Notes: generated from the sequence alone by a model not told the origin. Shown: positions 17,551 through 27,469, counted from the first letter of the stretch. The stretch is DNA of 64,000 nucleotides from Microbacterium arabinogalactanolyticum (GCF_030268005.1 NZ_BRZC01000004.1:186001-250000); one strand, 5' to 3'. Numbers and translations are program-made.

Positions 17551-18336
17551 TCAGCGCTGCTGGACGAGGATCAGCTCGGTGTCCCCGCAGCTGATCGCTG
17601 TGGTGCTGCCGACGGTGCTCGTGCGACCGCCGTCGTGGATCACCGCGAGAGCGTCATGCACTTCCGCATCCCTCAGCAGCGACCCCGTGACCCGTCTGGT
17701 CTCGCTCGAGACGACCACACGCCCCTGCGTGTTGACGATCGTCGCGGTGCCCTCGGCATCTCGCAGCGACGGCAGCAGGATGGGCTCGATGCGGGACACG
17801 TGCACGTCCACGCCCACCATGCCGACCATCCGCGCGGCGTGCACGACGGGCACGGTGACGGTGATCGTGTAGTCGTCGGTGCAGAGGTAGTCGACGTAGG
17901 GCCCGGTGACGTGCCGCTCGCCGGTGCGCTCGGGCACGCGCCACCACTCCAGCATCCGGTAGTCGCGGAACTCGTCCGACTCCGGGTCCTCGACGGCCTC
18001 CAGACGCCGGATGCCGCCGCGGTCACCGCGATCGATCCCGCGGATCTCGCGCAGCCACCAGGCCAGATGCCAGGGGGCGTCGGCCAGCACGCCGGGGGTC
18101 GCGACGAAGCCGGCACCCGTGATCAGGCCCTGGGGCGCCGACAGCGCAGGCGAGGCGAGCTCGTGCATCAGCGGATCGAGGACGGATGCCGTGAGGGGCC
18201 GCCCGGACGCGGCGAACGTCTCGAACAGGGAGGCGATCTCGCCGCGCCAGAGTTCGACGAGGTCGAAGACCGGGAGGAAGACCTCCTGGACGTGGGCTGC
18301 CGTGCGCTGCCCGTGATCGGCGACTCTGCCGTTCAT
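17551..18336 (-). CDS. cache-domain (PDC sensor) protein
   Basis: A 261-residue protein. Its middle to C-terminal part has the pattern of extracellular PDC/cache ligand-binding domains (GPYVDYLCTDDYTITVTVPVV, GMVGVDVHVSRIEP, GRVVVSSE). However, there is no signal peptide or membrane segment, so it may act inside the cell. It follows the FadR-type regulator on the same strand with a 15-nt gap, and diverges with it from a polyamine-type ABC transporter. A role in sensing or binding the transported ligand is inferred from that position only. Confidence 0.75.
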   Translation of the reverse strand: MNGRVADHGQRTAAHVQEVFLPVFDLVELWRGEIASLFETFAASGRPLTASVLDPLMHELASPALSAPQGLITGAGFVATPGVLADAPWHLAWWLREIRGIDRGDRGGIRRLEAVEDPESDEFRDYRMLEWWRVPERTGERHVTGPYVDYLCTDDYTITVTVPVVHAARMVGMVGVDVHVSRIEPILLPSLRDAEGTATIVNTQGRVVVSSETRRVTGSLLRDAEVHDALAVIHDGGRTSTVGSTTAISCGDTELILVQQR

Positions 18337-18351
18337 GTTCGTTCCTTCCGG

Positions 18352-19119
18352 TCAGGACGCGGACGCATCCGACTCCAGTTCCAGTCGTGTCTTCTCGTCG
18401 AGCAGCCATTCGACCGCCCCGGTGATGCGCTGCAGCGTGACGCTTCGTGCACGCTCGGGATCCGCTGCGGCGAGTGCGTCGATCACCGCAGCGCGCGCAG
18501 CCATGCTGCGAGTGCGGACGTGCTCGTCGCGCAGGCACAGCCAGAGCAGGGAGCCGATCTCGGCCTGGAGCCTCAGCTCCTCGCGCACCAGTCGCGGCGA
18601 CTGGCTGAGCGCGGCCACCTCGAGCTGGAACCGCGCGACCGCTCGCCTCGCGCCGGCGCCTGAGGTGGCATCGGCCTGCGACTCCAGTTCGCGCAGCCCG
18701 ACCACGTCGTCCTCGCTCGCCCGGTCGGCGGCGATCTCGGCGGCCATGCCCGCGATCGCGGAGTACTGCACCGCGGCGTCGCGCAGGTCGAGCCTGCTGA
18801 GGCCGTGGATGCGAGCGTCCACGAACCGTCGCGCGGTCTCGGGGTCGAACGTGACGAAGCTGCCGCCGTCCCTGCCGCGACGCGTGTCGATCAACCCGGC
18901 GTCGCGCAGGGACTCGAGAGCTTCCCGCACGGTGACCACGGCGACCCCGAGCCTGCGCCCCAGCTCCGATTCGCTGGGCAGTCGCTCGCCGTCGTGGAGG
19001 ACGCCGCCCGTGATCGCGTTCTGCAGACGCTGCAGCACCAGCTCTGATCTGCCCACATCGGAGAGCGGGGCGAACACCACTGATCTCGCGGGGTCGACGC
19101 CTGCCGTCAGCTGGGTCAC
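18352..19119 (-). CDS. FadR/GntR family transcriptional regulator
   Basis: A 255-residue regulator. The N-terminal winged helix (about residues 25-90) contains LPSESELGRRLGVAVVTVREALESLRDAGLI, the GntR signature. The helical FCD-type C-terminal domain follows. The GTG at 19119 is chosen because a GAGAGGAG ribosome binding site precedes it; the frame further upstream runs through the divergent promoter into the transporter gene. It probably controls the adjacent ABC transporter. Confidence 0.9.
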   Translation of the reverse strand: MTQLTAGVDPARSVVFAPLSDVGRSELVLQRLQNAITGGVLHDGERLPSESELGRRLGVAVVTVREALESLRDAGLIDTRRGRDGGSFVTFDPETARRFVDARIHGLSRLDLRDAAVQYSAIAGMAAEIAADRASEDDVVGLRELESQADATSGAGARRAVARFQLEVAALSQSPRLVREELRLQAEIGSLLWLCLRDEHVRTRSMAARAAVIDALAAADPERARSVTLQRITGAVEWLLDEKTRLELESDASAS

Positions 19120-19168
19120 GGGTGCTCCTCTCTCCCTGAGAGACGACCGTAACACGCCGGAGTCACAA

Positions 19169-19198
19169 ACATCTGCTCTCATATGATTTAATACATCT
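19169..19198. promoter_or_regulatory. candidate operator/promoter between divergent regulator and transporter
   Basis: An AT-rich patch in GC-rich DNA lies in the 112-nt divergent intergenic region. It has an ACATCT direct repeat at 19169 and 19193 flanking a TCATATGA palindrome and TTTAATAC. It is a plausible site for the FadR-type regulator and divergent promoters; the exact operator is not resolved. Confidence 0.4.
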
Positions 19199-19231
19199 AC
19201 TTGCAGAGGATTTGGCATCGAAGGAGATGTG

Positions 19232-20314
19232 ATGACTGACAAGAACGTCGCGATCAGGCTCACCGGCCTCACGCGCACATTCGGCAGCGTGACCGCTGTC
19301 GACGGCGTCGACCTCGAGATCGCGGAGGGCGAGTTCTTCTCGATGCTCGGCCCCTCCGGCTCGGGGAAGACCACAGTGCTCCGGCTGATCGCCGGCTTCG
19401 AGCAGCCCACCTCCGGCACCGTCTCGCTGTTCGGAGAGGACGTCACCTCGATTCCCCCGTTCGATCGAGACGTGAACACGGTGTTCCAGGACTACGCGCT
19501 GTTCCCGCACATGACGGTGCTCGACAACGTCGCCTACGGCCTGCGCGTCCGCGGCATCGGGCGCCGGGAGCGTCGCGAGCGCGCCAGGGCCGCGCTCGCG
19601 AGCGTGCGGCTCGATCATGTGGCCGATCGGAAGCCCACCCAGCTCTCCGGAGGACAGCGCCAGCGGGTCGCGCTCGCCCGCGCCACCGTCGTCGAACCCA
19701 AGGTGCTGCTGCTGGACGAGCCGCTCGGCGCGCTGGACATGAAGCTGCGCGAGCAGATGCAGGTGGAGCTCAAGCAGATCCAGCGCGATCTCGGGATCAC
19801 CTTCATCTTCGTGACCCACGACCAGGAGGAGGCGCTGACGCTCTCCGACCGGATCGCCGTGTTCAACGCCGGACGCATCGAGCAGCTGGGCACGCCGTTC
19901 GAGCTGTACGAGAAGCCCTCCTCCCGCTTCGTGGCCGACTTCGTCGGAACCTCGAACCTCTTCGACGTCGAGACCAGCCGCGAGGTGCTCGGGCGCCCCG
20001 GCCACCACTCGCTGCGCCCGGAGAAGCTCGTCGTCGGTCCGGCCGCTTCCACCGAGCCGGGCACGCGCAGCGTCACCGGGTCGGTCGTGGAGGCCATCTA
20101 CCTCGGCTCCGGCGTCCGCCTCGTGATCGACCTCGACAGCGGCACGCGCATCACCGCGCTGCAGCAGAACACCGGTGGCCGGGTGCACGAGAGCCATGGC
20201 GACAGGGTGCACGTCTCCTGGCGCGAGGCCGACGTCGTCGTGCTCGACGACGCACCCATCGGCGAGCAGAACGACACCCCATCCCGCACCATCCGTGCCG
20301 TCGGCGCCCGCTGA
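19232..20314 (+). CDS. ABC transporter ATP-binding protein, PotA-like
   Basis: A 360-residue ATPase of the spermidine/putrescine importer group. Walker A GPSGSGKTT is at 40-48, Q-loop VFQDYALFP, signature LSGGQ at 138-142, Walker B VLLLDEP at 158-164 and H-loop THDQEEALT; a TOBE domain follows in the last ~100 residues. The ATG at 19232 has a strong AAGGAG ribosome binding site. It heads an operon with a solute-binding lipoprotein and two permeases. Confidence 0.95.
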   Translation: MTDKNVAIRLTGLTRTFGSVTAVDGVDLEIAEGEFFSMLGPSGSGKTTVLRLIAGFEQPTSGTVSLFGEDVTSIPPFDRDVNTVFQDYALFPHMTVLDNVAYGLRVRGIGRRERRERARAALASVRLDHVADRKPTQLSGGQRQRVALARATVVEPKVLLLDEPLGALDMKLREQMQVELKQIQRDLGITFIFVTHDQEEALTLSDRIAVFNAGRIEQLGTPFELYEKPSSRFVADFVGTSNLFDVETSREVLGRPGHHSLRPEKLVVGPAASTEPGTRSVTGSVVEAIYLGSGVRLVIDLDSGTRITALQQNTGGRVHESHGDRVHVSWREADVVVLDDAPIGEQNDTPSRTIRAVGAR

Positions 20315-20351
20315 CGCACATCCCCATCCGCAGCGAACGAAGGAGTATCAC

Positions 20352-21527
20352 ATGCGAAAGAACACACGCACCGCGGTCGCGGTCACCGGACTCGCGACCA
20401 TCATCGCGGCGACCCTCACCGGTTGCGGCACGGCCGGCGGCTCCGGTGGCGGAGACGCCGGTCCCGCCACGAAGCTGGGCAAGACCGAGGGCCAGGTCTC
20501 GATCCTCGCCTGGCCCGGCTATGTGGAGGACGGCTCCAACGACCCGAAGGTCGACTGGGTGTCGGCCTTCGAGAAGTCGTCCGGCTGCAAGGTCGAGGCC
20601 AAGACGTTCGGCACCTCGGACGAAGCCCTCAACCTGATGAAGACCGGCGACTACGACGTCGTCTCGGCATCCGGCGACGCGTCACTGCGCCTGATCGCCT
20701 CGGGTGACGTCGTGGAGGTCAACACCGACCTGCTGAAGAACTACGACGGCATCTTCGACTTCCTCAAGGACCGCGACTGGAACACGGTCGACGGCAAGCA
20801 CTACGGCGTGCCGCACGGCTACGGCGCGAACCTGCTGATGTACAACACCGAGACCTTCCCCACGGCTCCGGATTCCTGGGACGTCGTCTTCGACAAGGCA
20901 TCCGCGAACGCCGGCAAGGTGACCGCCTACGACTCCCCCATCTACATCGCGGACGCCGCCATGTACCTCATGGCCACCAAGCCCGAGCTGAAGATCAAGA
21001 ACCCGTACGCCCTGGATCAGAAGCAGTTCGACGCCGCCGTCTCGCTGCTGAAGGAGCAGCGTCCGAACATCAGCGAGTACTGGGGCGACTACCTCAAGGA
21101 GGTGCAGTCGTTCCAGTCCGGCGACAGCGTGGTGGGCACCACGTGGCAGGTGATCCAGAACACCCTTGCAGGCGAGGGCGCGACCACCGACGTCACGCTT
21201 CCGAAGGAGGGCGCGACCGGCTGGAGCGACACCTGGATGATCTCCTCCAAGTCGAAGAACCCGAACTGCGCCTACGCGTGGCTGGACTACATCTCCAGCC
21301 CTGAGGCCAACGCACAGGCGACCGCCTACTTCGGTGAGGCGCCCTCCAGCCAGAAGGCCTGCGACTACCGGGACGACTGCGAGTCGTACCACGCCGGAGA
21401 CGCCGACTACGCCAGCAAGATCTGGTACTGGACCACGCCGATCGCCAAGTGCCTCGACGGCCGCACCGATGTGAAGTGCATCGACTACGCCGGGTGGACC
21501 ACCGCCTGGCAGCAGATCCGAGGCTGA
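20352..21527 (+). CDS. ABC transporter substrate-binding lipoprotein, PotD-like
   Basis: A 391-residue exported lipoprotein. The signal peptide ends in a lipobox LTGC with lipid-bearing Cys25, followed by a Gly-rich linker. The mature part has the PotD/F pattern: ILAWPGYVED, GDYDVVSASGDASLRLI, YGVPHGYGANLLMYN and DTWMISSKSKN. It would capture a polyamine or related amine or amino acid outside the membrane. Several Cys in the last 70 residues (CDYRDDCESY, AKCLDGRTDVKC) may form disulfides. The ligand cannot be set from sequence. Confidence 0.93.
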   Translation: MRKNTRTAVAVTGLATIIAATLTGCGTAGGSGGGDAGPATKLGKTEGQVSILAWPGYVEDGSNDPKVDWVSAFEKSSGCKVEAKTFGTSDEALNLMKTGDYDVVSASGDASLRLIASGDVVEVNTDLLKNYDGIFDFLKDRDWNTVDGKHYGVPHGYGANLLMYNTETFPTAPDSWDVVFDKASANAGKVTAYDSPIYIADAAMYLMATKPELKIKNPYALDQKQFDAAVSLLKEQRPNISEYWGDYLKEVQSFQSGDSVVGTTWQVIQNTLAGEGATTDVTLPKEGATGWSDTWMISSKSKNPNCAYAWLDYISSPEANAQATAYFGEAPSSQKACDYRDDCESYHAGDADYASKIWYWTTPIAKCLDGRTDVKCIDYAGWTTAWQQIRG

Positions 21528-21599
21528 CGGATCCCGGTCGCCCTGGGTCACACCCCGGGCGGCCGGACCCACCGCCCCGACACCCGCTCCGAGAGGACG

Positions 21600-22523
21600 A
21601 TGATGACCCTGCTCGCTCCGACGGCGCCCCGCACGCCGATCCCCGTCCCGCCGCGCACCGCCGCGCGCCGCGGATCCGCCTACCTGTCCACGCACCCGCG
21701 GACCCGCCTCGCGCTGCTGCTGTCAGCACCGCTGTTCTGGCTCGGCGCGGTCTACGTCGTCGCCCTCGCGCTGCTGCTGGTCACCGCGTTCTGGACGACC
21801 GACACGTACACCGGTGAGATCCGCACCGAGTTCACCCTCGACAACGTGATCACCGTCCTCACCGACGGCTTCTACCAGGGCATCACGCTCCGCACCGTCG
21901 GCGTCGCTCTCGCCGTGACGGCGATCGACGTGATCCTGGCCGTGCCCATCGCCTACTTCATGGCGATGGTCGCGTCTCCCGCCCTGCAGCGCGCGCTGGT
22001 CGTGCTCGTGCTCACGCCGCTGTGGGCCTCCTACCTGGTCAAGGCCTTCGCGTGGCGCTCGGTGCTGTCCAACGACGGCATCCTGGAGTGGCTGCTCCGC
22101 CCGCTCGGAGGGCACACGCCCGGCTACGGCATCCCCGCGACCATCATCACGCTCGCCTACCTCTGGCTGCCGTACGTCATCCTCCCCGTGTACGCCGGGC
22201 TCGAGCGCGTGCCGAACTCGCTGCTCGAGGCGTCCGGCGACCTGGGCGGCCGCAGCTGGACCACACTGCGCCTGGTGGTGCTCCCGCTCGCCTGGCCGGC
22301 GATCATCGCGGGCACGATCTTCAGCTTCTCGCTCTCCCTGGGCGACTACATCACCGTCGGCATCGTCGGCGGCGGCAGCCAGATGCTCGGCACGCTCGTC
22401 TACCAGGACATCGGGGCGGCGAACAACCTTCCCCTGGCATCGGCCATCGCGCTGATCCCGATCATCATCATCTTCGGCTACCTGTTCCTCGTGCGTCGCA
22501 CCGGCGCCCTGGACAACCTGTAG
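21600..22523 (+). CDS. ABC transporter permease, PotB-like
   Basis: A 307-residue permease with six membrane segments after a ~35-residue Pro/Arg-rich cytoplasmic N-terminus. The EAA loop that docks to the ATPase is seen as LLEASGDLGGRSWTTLRLVVLP. It has a start at 21600 with a second in-frame ATG immediately after. It ends 8 nt before the second permease. Confidence 0.93.
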   Translation: MMTLLAPTAPRTPIPVPPRTAARRGSAYLSTHPRTRLALLLSAPLFWLGAVYVVALALLLVTAFWTTDTYTGEIRTEFTLDNVITVLTDGFYQGITLRTVGVALAVTAIDVILAVPIAYFMAMVASPALQRALVVLVLTPLWASYLVKAFAWRSVLSNDGILEWLLRPLGGHTPGYGIPATIITLAYLWLPYVILPVYAGLERVPNSLLEASGDLGGRSWTTLRLVVLPLAWPAIIAGTIFSFSLSLGDYITVGIVGGGSQMLGTLVYQDIGAANNLPLASAIALIPIIIIFGYLFLVRRTGALDNL

Positions 22524-22531
22524 GAGGCGAC

Positions 22532-23332
22532 GTGCGCATCTCGCTCGGAACCCGCATCACCCTCGGCGTCATCGCCGCTGTCGTGCTCGTGATCATGTAC
22601 GTGCCGCTGCTGGTCGTGCTGCTCAACTCGTTCTCGACCTCGGCCTCGCTCTCCTGGCCTCCGCCCGGCTTCACGCTCGAGTGGTGGGGCAGGGCGTTCG
22701 TCAGCGAGGGCGCGATGGCGGCGGTCGGCACCAGCGCGCTGGTCGCCGTCATCTCGGCCGTGCTCTCCCTCGTGCTCGGCACGCTGCTCTCCTTCGCCCT
22801 GCAGCGGTTCAGCTTCTTCGGCCGCAGCACGGTCAACCTGCTGGTGATCCTCCCGATCGCCCTGCCCGGGATCATCACGGGCATCGCCCTGAACAACCTG
22901 TTCCGCACGATCATGGGCGTCCCCCTGTCGATCTGGACGGTGATCATCGCGCACACCACGTTCTGCATCGTGACCGTGTTCAACAACGCGATCGCCCGGA
23001 TGCGGCAGATGGGCACCAACCTGGAGGAGGCGTCGGCCGACCTCGGCGCGGGCATCTGGACCACCTTCCGGCTCGTCACGTTCCCGCAGCTGCGCTCGGC
23101 GCTGCTCGCCGGCGGCCTGCTCGCCTTCGCGCTCTCCTTCGACGAGATCGTGGTGACGACGTTCACTGCCGGATCCGGGGTCAAGACGCTGCCGATGTTC
23201 ATCATCGACAACGTCTCCCGCCCGAACCAGGCGCCGATCGTCTCGGTGATCGCCGTGGTGCTCGTGCTCGTCTCGATCCTTCCGATCGCAATGGCGCAGA
23301 AGCTGTCGGGCAGCGAGCAGCAGCGCCGCTGA
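22532..23332 (+). CDS. ABC transporter permease, PotC-like
   Basis: A 266-residue permease with six membrane segments. Its EAA loop reads LEEASADLGAGIWTTFRLVTFP. The GTG at 22532 has AGGAGG 5 nt upstream. It is the last gene of the four-gene transporter operon and has the DEIVVTTFTAG segment typical of PotC. Confidence 0.93.
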   Translation: MRISLGTRITLGVIAAVVLVIMYVPLLVVLLNSFSTSASLSWPPPGFTLEWWGRAFVSEGAMAAVGTSALVAVISAVLSLVLGTLLSFALQRFSFFGRSTVNLLVILPIALPGIITGIALNNLFRTIMGVPLSIWTVIIAHTTFCIVTVFNNAIARMRQMGTNLEEASADLGAGIWTTFRLVTFPQLRSALLAGGLLAFALSFDEIVVTTFTAGSGVKTLPMFIIDNVSRPNQAPIVSVIAVVLVLVSILPIAMAQKLSGSEQQRR

Positions 23333-23381
23333 GCCGGCCCGCGTGGCGGGCGTCGTCACCCGCCCGGCATAAGCTGGGCGG

Positions 23382-25082
23382 GTGACGACGTTCGTTCCTC
23401 CCCGCCCCTGGACCGCCAGCTACGCCGAAGGCGTCCCCGAAGATCTCGCGCCGGTCTCCGGCTCGCTGATCGACATCGTCGAGGCCTCGGTGCGGGACTA
23501 CCCGGATGCCCCCGCGCTGCAGTTCTTCGGTGCGGAGACGACCTATCGTCAGATGCAGGATGCCATCGACCGCGCGGCGAACGGGCTGCGCGAGCTGGGC
23601 GTGAAGGCGGGCGATCCCGTCGCGATCGTCCTGCCGAACTCGCCCCAGCACATCATCGCGTTCTACGCGGTGCTGCGCCTCGGAGCCGTGGTCGTCGAGC
23701 ACAACCCTCTGTACACGCCGCGCGAGCTGCGCAAGCAGTTCGAGGACCACGGCGCGAAGCACGCGATCGTGTGGAGCAAGGTCGTCCAGACCGTGCAGGA
23801 GTTCCCCTCGGATCTCGCCGTCGACAGCCTGATCTCGGTCGATGTCACCCGGGCGATGCCCTTCATGACGAGGATGCTGCTGAAGCTGCCGATCGCGAAG
23901 GCACGCGAGTCCCGTGAGGCGCTCACGTCCAAGGTGCGCGGCGCGATCTCGTGGGATGCGATCGTGGCATCCGCTCCCCTGCCGTCGACGCACCCGCGCC
24001 CCCAGACCGACGACCTCGCGATCATCCAGTACACGTCCGGCACCACCGGCACGCCCAAGGGCGCCTCGCTCACGCACCGCAACCTGCTCGCCAACGCGGC
24101 TCAGGCGCGCGCCTGGGTGCCGTCCATCACGCGAGGGAACGGCTGCGTGGTCTACGCGGTGCTGCCGATGTTCCACGCCTACGGGCTCACGCTGTGCCTG
24201 ACGTTCGCGATGTCCATGGGTGCTCGGCTGGTGCTGTTCCCGAAGTTCGATCCGGATCTGGTGCTCGAGGTCACCAAGAAGCACCCGGCCACATTCCTCC
24301 CCCTCGTGCCGCCGATCGCCGAGCGCCTGCTGCGCGCCGCGAACGAGAAGGGCGTCTCGCTGAAGGGCACCGAGGTCGCGATCTCCGGCGCGATGGCGCT
24401 GGCGCACGAACTGGTCGTGCCGTTCGAGAAGGCCTCGGGCGGGTTCCTCGTGGAGGGCTACGGCCTCAGCGAGTGCTCCCCCGTCCTGATGGCCAACCCC
24501 GTTGCGGAGAACCGCGTGGCCGGCACCGTGGGACTGCCGCTCCCCGGCACCGAATGCCGCGTCGTCGACCCGGAGAACCCCACGCAGGACGTCCCGGCCG
24601 GTTCCGCCGGCGAGCTCATCGTCCGCGGGCCGCAGGTGTTCTCCGGCTACTACGGCAAGCCCGAGGAGACCGAGGCGGTGTTCGTCGACGGCTGGTTCCG
24701 CACCGGCGACATCGTCACGATCGACAACGGCGGATTCGTCCGCATCGTCGACCGCATCAAGGAGCTCATCATCACCGGCGGCTTCAACGTCGCACCGACC
24801 GAGGTCGAGGGCGCTCTGCGGCAGCATCCGGACGTCGTGGATGCCGCCGTCGTGGGGCTCCCCAGCGAGCACTCGGGCGAGGAGGTCGTCGCCGCGATCG
24901 TCGTCGACGGCGAGAAGGACGTGGATGTCGAGGCGATCCGCGAGTTCGCCCGCGGGATCCTCACGCCCTACAAGGTCCCGCGCCGCATCTTCGTGGTCGA
25001 CGAGCTGCCCAAGTCGCTGATCGGCAAGGTGCTGCGGCGCCAGGTGAAGGAGAAGCTGGTCTCGCTGACCTCCGGGTCCTGA
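23382..25082 (+). CDS. long-chain fatty acid-CoA ligase family protein
   Basis: A 566-residue AMP-forming adenylate enzyme. The P-loop-like motif is YTSGTTGTPKGASLTH, followed by GYGLSECSPV, the hinge region GWFRTGDIV, VDRIKELIITGGFNVAPTEVE, and the C-terminal catalytic Lys in SLIGKVLRR. It activates a fatty acid as acyl-adenylate then acyl-CoA. The GTG start is 6 nt after TAAGCT, a leaderless arrangement. The chain-length preference is unknown. Confidence 0.92.
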   Translation: MTTFVPPRPWTASYAEGVPEDLAPVSGSLIDIVEASVRDYPDAPALQFFGAETTYRQMQDAIDRAANGLRELGVKAGDPVAIVLPNSPQHIIAFYAVLRLGAVVVEHNPLYTPRELRKQFEDHGAKHAIVWSKVVQTVQEFPSDLAVDSLISVDVTRAMPFMTRMLLKLPIAKARESREALTSKVRGAISWDAIVASAPLPSTHPRPQTDDLAIIQYTSGTTGTPKGASLTHRNLLANAAQARAWVPSITRGNGCVVYAVLPMFHAYGLTLCLTFAMSMGARLVLFPKFDPDLVLEVTKKHPATFLPLVPPIAERLLRAANEKGVSLKGTEVAISGAMALAHELVVPFEKASGGFLVEGYGLSECSPVLMANPVAENRVAGTVGLPLPGTECRVVDPENPTQDVPAGSAGELIVRGPQVFSGYYGKPEETEAVFVDGWFRTGDIVTIDNGGFVRIVDRIKELIITGGFNVAPTEVEGALRQHPDVVDAAVVGLPSEHSGEEVVAAIVVDGEKDVDVEAIREFARGILTPYKVPRRIFVVDELPKSLIGKVLRRQVKEKLVSLTSGS

Positions 25083-25126
25083 ACCTCTTCCTGCGGTCGT
25101 ACAGGCGCAGGCACTATCGTTAGCTG

Positions 25127-27031
25127 GTGACTGCTGACGATAACGCCGCCGTGCCCACCGACTCCTCCGCCGTGACCGAGGAGACCGCGAAGCCGGGCTT
25201 CGACGAACTCGGCATCACCGGCCCGGTCCTCAAGGCCATCCGCGACCTCGGCTACGAGACGCCCTCGCCCATCCAGGCGGCGACCATCCCGCTGCTGCTG
25301 CAGGGGCGCGACGTGCTCGGCACCGCGCAGACCGGCACCGGCAAGACCGCCGCGTTCGCGCTGCCGGTGCTGGAGAACCTCGACCTGTCGCAGAAGACGC
25401 CGCAGGTGCTGGTGCTCGCGCCGACGCGCGAGCTCGCGCTGCAGGTGTGCGAGGCGTTCGAGGCGTACTCCGCCCGCATGAAGGACGTCCGCGTGCTCCC
25501 GGTGTACGGCGGGCAGGCCTACGGCGTGCAGCTCTCCGCGCTGCGCCGTGGGGTGCACATCATCGTCGGCACGCCTGGCCGCATCATGGACCACCAGGCC
25601 AAGGGCACGCTCGACCTCTCCGAACTGAAGTACCTCGTGCTGGACGAGGCCGACGAGATGCTGAAGATGGGCTTCGCCGAGGACGTCGAGCAGATCCTCG
25701 CCCAGACGCCTGAGGACAAGCAGGTCGCCCTGTTCTCCGCGACCATGCCCGCCACGATCCGCCGGCTCGCCCAGCAGTACCTCAACATGCCCGAAGAGGT
25801 CGCGATCAAGGGCAAGACCACCACCAACCAGAACATCACCCAGCGGTACCTCGTCGTCTCGTACGCGCAGAAGGTCGATGCCCTGACCCGCATCCTCGAG
25901 GTGGAGAACTTCGACGGGATGATCGTCTTCGTGCGCACCAAGAACGAGACCGAGACGCTCGCCGAGAAGCTGCGCGCCCGTGGCTACTCCGCTGCGGCGA
26001 TCAACGGCGACGTGCCGCAGGTGCAGCGCGAGCGCAGCGTGAACCAGCTCAAGGACGGCAAGCTCGACATCCTCGTCGCCACCGATGTCGCCGCTCGTGG
26101 TCTGGACGTGGAGCGCATCAGCCACGTGGTGAACTTCGACATCCCGACCGACACCGAGTCCTACGTGCACCGCATCGGCCGCACCGGGCGCGCCGGCCGC
26201 AAGGGCGACGCGATCAGCTTCATCACCCCGCGCGAGCGCTACCTGCTCAAGCACATCGAGAAGGCGACGCGCCAGCAGCCGGAGCAGATGCAGCTGCCGA
26301 CCACCGAGGACGTCAACACCACTCGCCTGAACCGCTTCGACGACGCCATCACGGCCGCGCTCGAGGAGGCCGGCCGGATCGAGGCGTTCCGCGACATCAT
26401 CGCGCACTACGTCCGCCACCACGATGTCCCCGAGGCCGACGTGGCGGCCGCGCTGGCCGTCGTCGCGCAGGGCGACACTCCCCTGCTGCTGGACCCGGAG
26501 CGCGATGAGCTGTCCCGGGCCGTCGAGCGGGACAACCGTCCCCCGCGGGAGCGGTCAGACCGGCCGGAGCGCTCCGACCGTACCCCGCGCGAGCGCCGTG
26601 GCCGCGGCGACTACGCCGCCTACCGCATCGAGGTGGGCCGCCGTCATCGAGTGGAGCCCCGACAGATCGTGGGCGCCCTGGCCAACGAGGGCGGCCTCGG
26701 CCGCGACGACTTCGGTGCGATCGCGATCAAGCCGGACTTCTCGATCGTGGAGCTGCCGGTGGGTCTCGACGCCTCCGTGCTCGAGAAGCTGCGCGACACC
26801 CGCATCTCCGGTCGCCTGATCGAGATCAAGCCCGACCGCGGCGTGCCGAACCGCCGTGCGCCGCGCGAAGGAGATCGCCGCGACGGGGATCGTCGTGGCG
26901 GATACCAGGACGACCGGCGCGGGCGCGACGCGGGCCGCGACCGGGGCTACTCCCGGGATGACCGACCCGCTCGCGGCGATCGCTTCGAGCGCGATGACCG
27001 TCCGGCCCGGAAGCCCCGTCACAAGGGCTGA
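25127..27031 (+). CDS. DEAD-box ATP-dependent RNA helicase (DeaD/CsdA-like)
   Basis: A 634-residue helicase. It has motif I AQTGTGKT, Ia PTRELA, II DEADEM, III SAT, and motif VI HRIGRTGRAGR. A DbpA-type RNA-binding domain lies at about residues 490-565 (YRIEVGRRHRVEPRQIVGAL), followed by an Arg/Asp/Gly-rich tail, as in DeaD. It remodels structured RNA, usually in ribosome assembly or cold adaptation. The GTG start is 6 nt after TATCGT. Confidence 0.96.
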   Translation: MTADDNAAVPTDSSAVTEETAKPGFDELGITGPVLKAIRDLGYETPSPIQAATIPLLLQGRDVLGTAQTGTGKTAAFALPVLENLDLSQKTPQVLVLAPTRELALQVCEAFEAYSARMKDVRVLPVYGGQAYGVQLSALRRGVHIIVGTPGRIMDHQAKGTLDLSELKYLVLDEADEMLKMGFAEDVEQILAQTPEDKQVALFSATMPATIRRLAQQYLNMPEEVAIKGKTTTNQNITQRYLVVSYAQKVDALTRILEVENFDGMIVFVRTKNETETLAEKLRARGYSAAAINGDVPQVQRERSVNQLKDGKLDILVATDVAARGLDVERISHVVNFDIPTDTESYVHRIGRTGRAGRKGDAISFITPRERYLLKHIEKATRQQPEQMQLPTTEDVNTTRLNRFDDAITAALEEAGRIEAFRDIIAHYVRHHDVPEADVAAALAVVAQGDTPLLLDPERDELSRAVERDNRPPRERSDRPERSDRTPRERRGRGDYAAYRIEVGRRHRVEPRQIVGALANEGGLGRDDFGAIAIKPDFSIVELPVGLDASVLEKLRDTRISGRLIEIKPDRGVPNRRAPREGDRRDGDRRGGYQDDRRGRDAGRDRGYSRDDRPARGDRFERDDRPARKPRHKG

Positions 27032-27035
27032 CCGG

Positions 27036-27386
27036 ATGCCGGAGAGCAGCGACCTCGATCTGGTGCTCGCGCTGGAGCGCGAGCTCCAGACACCGGCCTG
27101 CCGTTCCGATCCCGCCCGACTCGAGGAGCTGCTCGCCCCCGAGTTCACGGAGTTCGGGGCGTCGGGTCAGGCCTGGAGCCGCACGGAGATCATCGCCGAG
27201 CTCGCCGGCGAGGACGAAGGCGTCATCGAGGTGTACGACCTCGATGCACGAGCGGTCTCCGACGACGTGGTGCTCGTGCTCTGGCGATCCCGCATGGCGG
27301 ACCGGCAGGCGCTGCGCAGCTCGCTCTGGCATCGCGAGCCCAGCGGCTGGCGACTGGTGCACCATCAGGGCACGCCCACCGGCTGA
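27036..27386 (+). CDS. DUF4440 / NTF2-like protein
   Basis: A 116-residue small protein with the SnoaL/NTF2-like pattern (LLAPEFTEFGASGQAWSRTEII, LWHREPSGWRLVHHQGTP). The ending W..VHHQ is characteristic of DUF4440. It begins 5 nt after the helicase stop on the same strand, so it is probably cotranscribed. No enzymatic activity can be assigned. Confidence 0.85.
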   Translation: MPESSDLDLVLALERELQTPACRSDPARLEELLAPEFTEFGASGQAWSRTEIIAELAGEDEGVIEVYDLDARAVSDDVVLVLWRSRMADRQALRSSLWHREPSGWRLVHHQGTPTG

Positions 27387-27469
27387 GAGCGCCATCGGAT
27401 GAGCGCGCCCGCGCGTCGACTCCGCAGGACTCCGCCGACCGCCCGGCTCGTTCGCGCCAGGGCCGCCGC

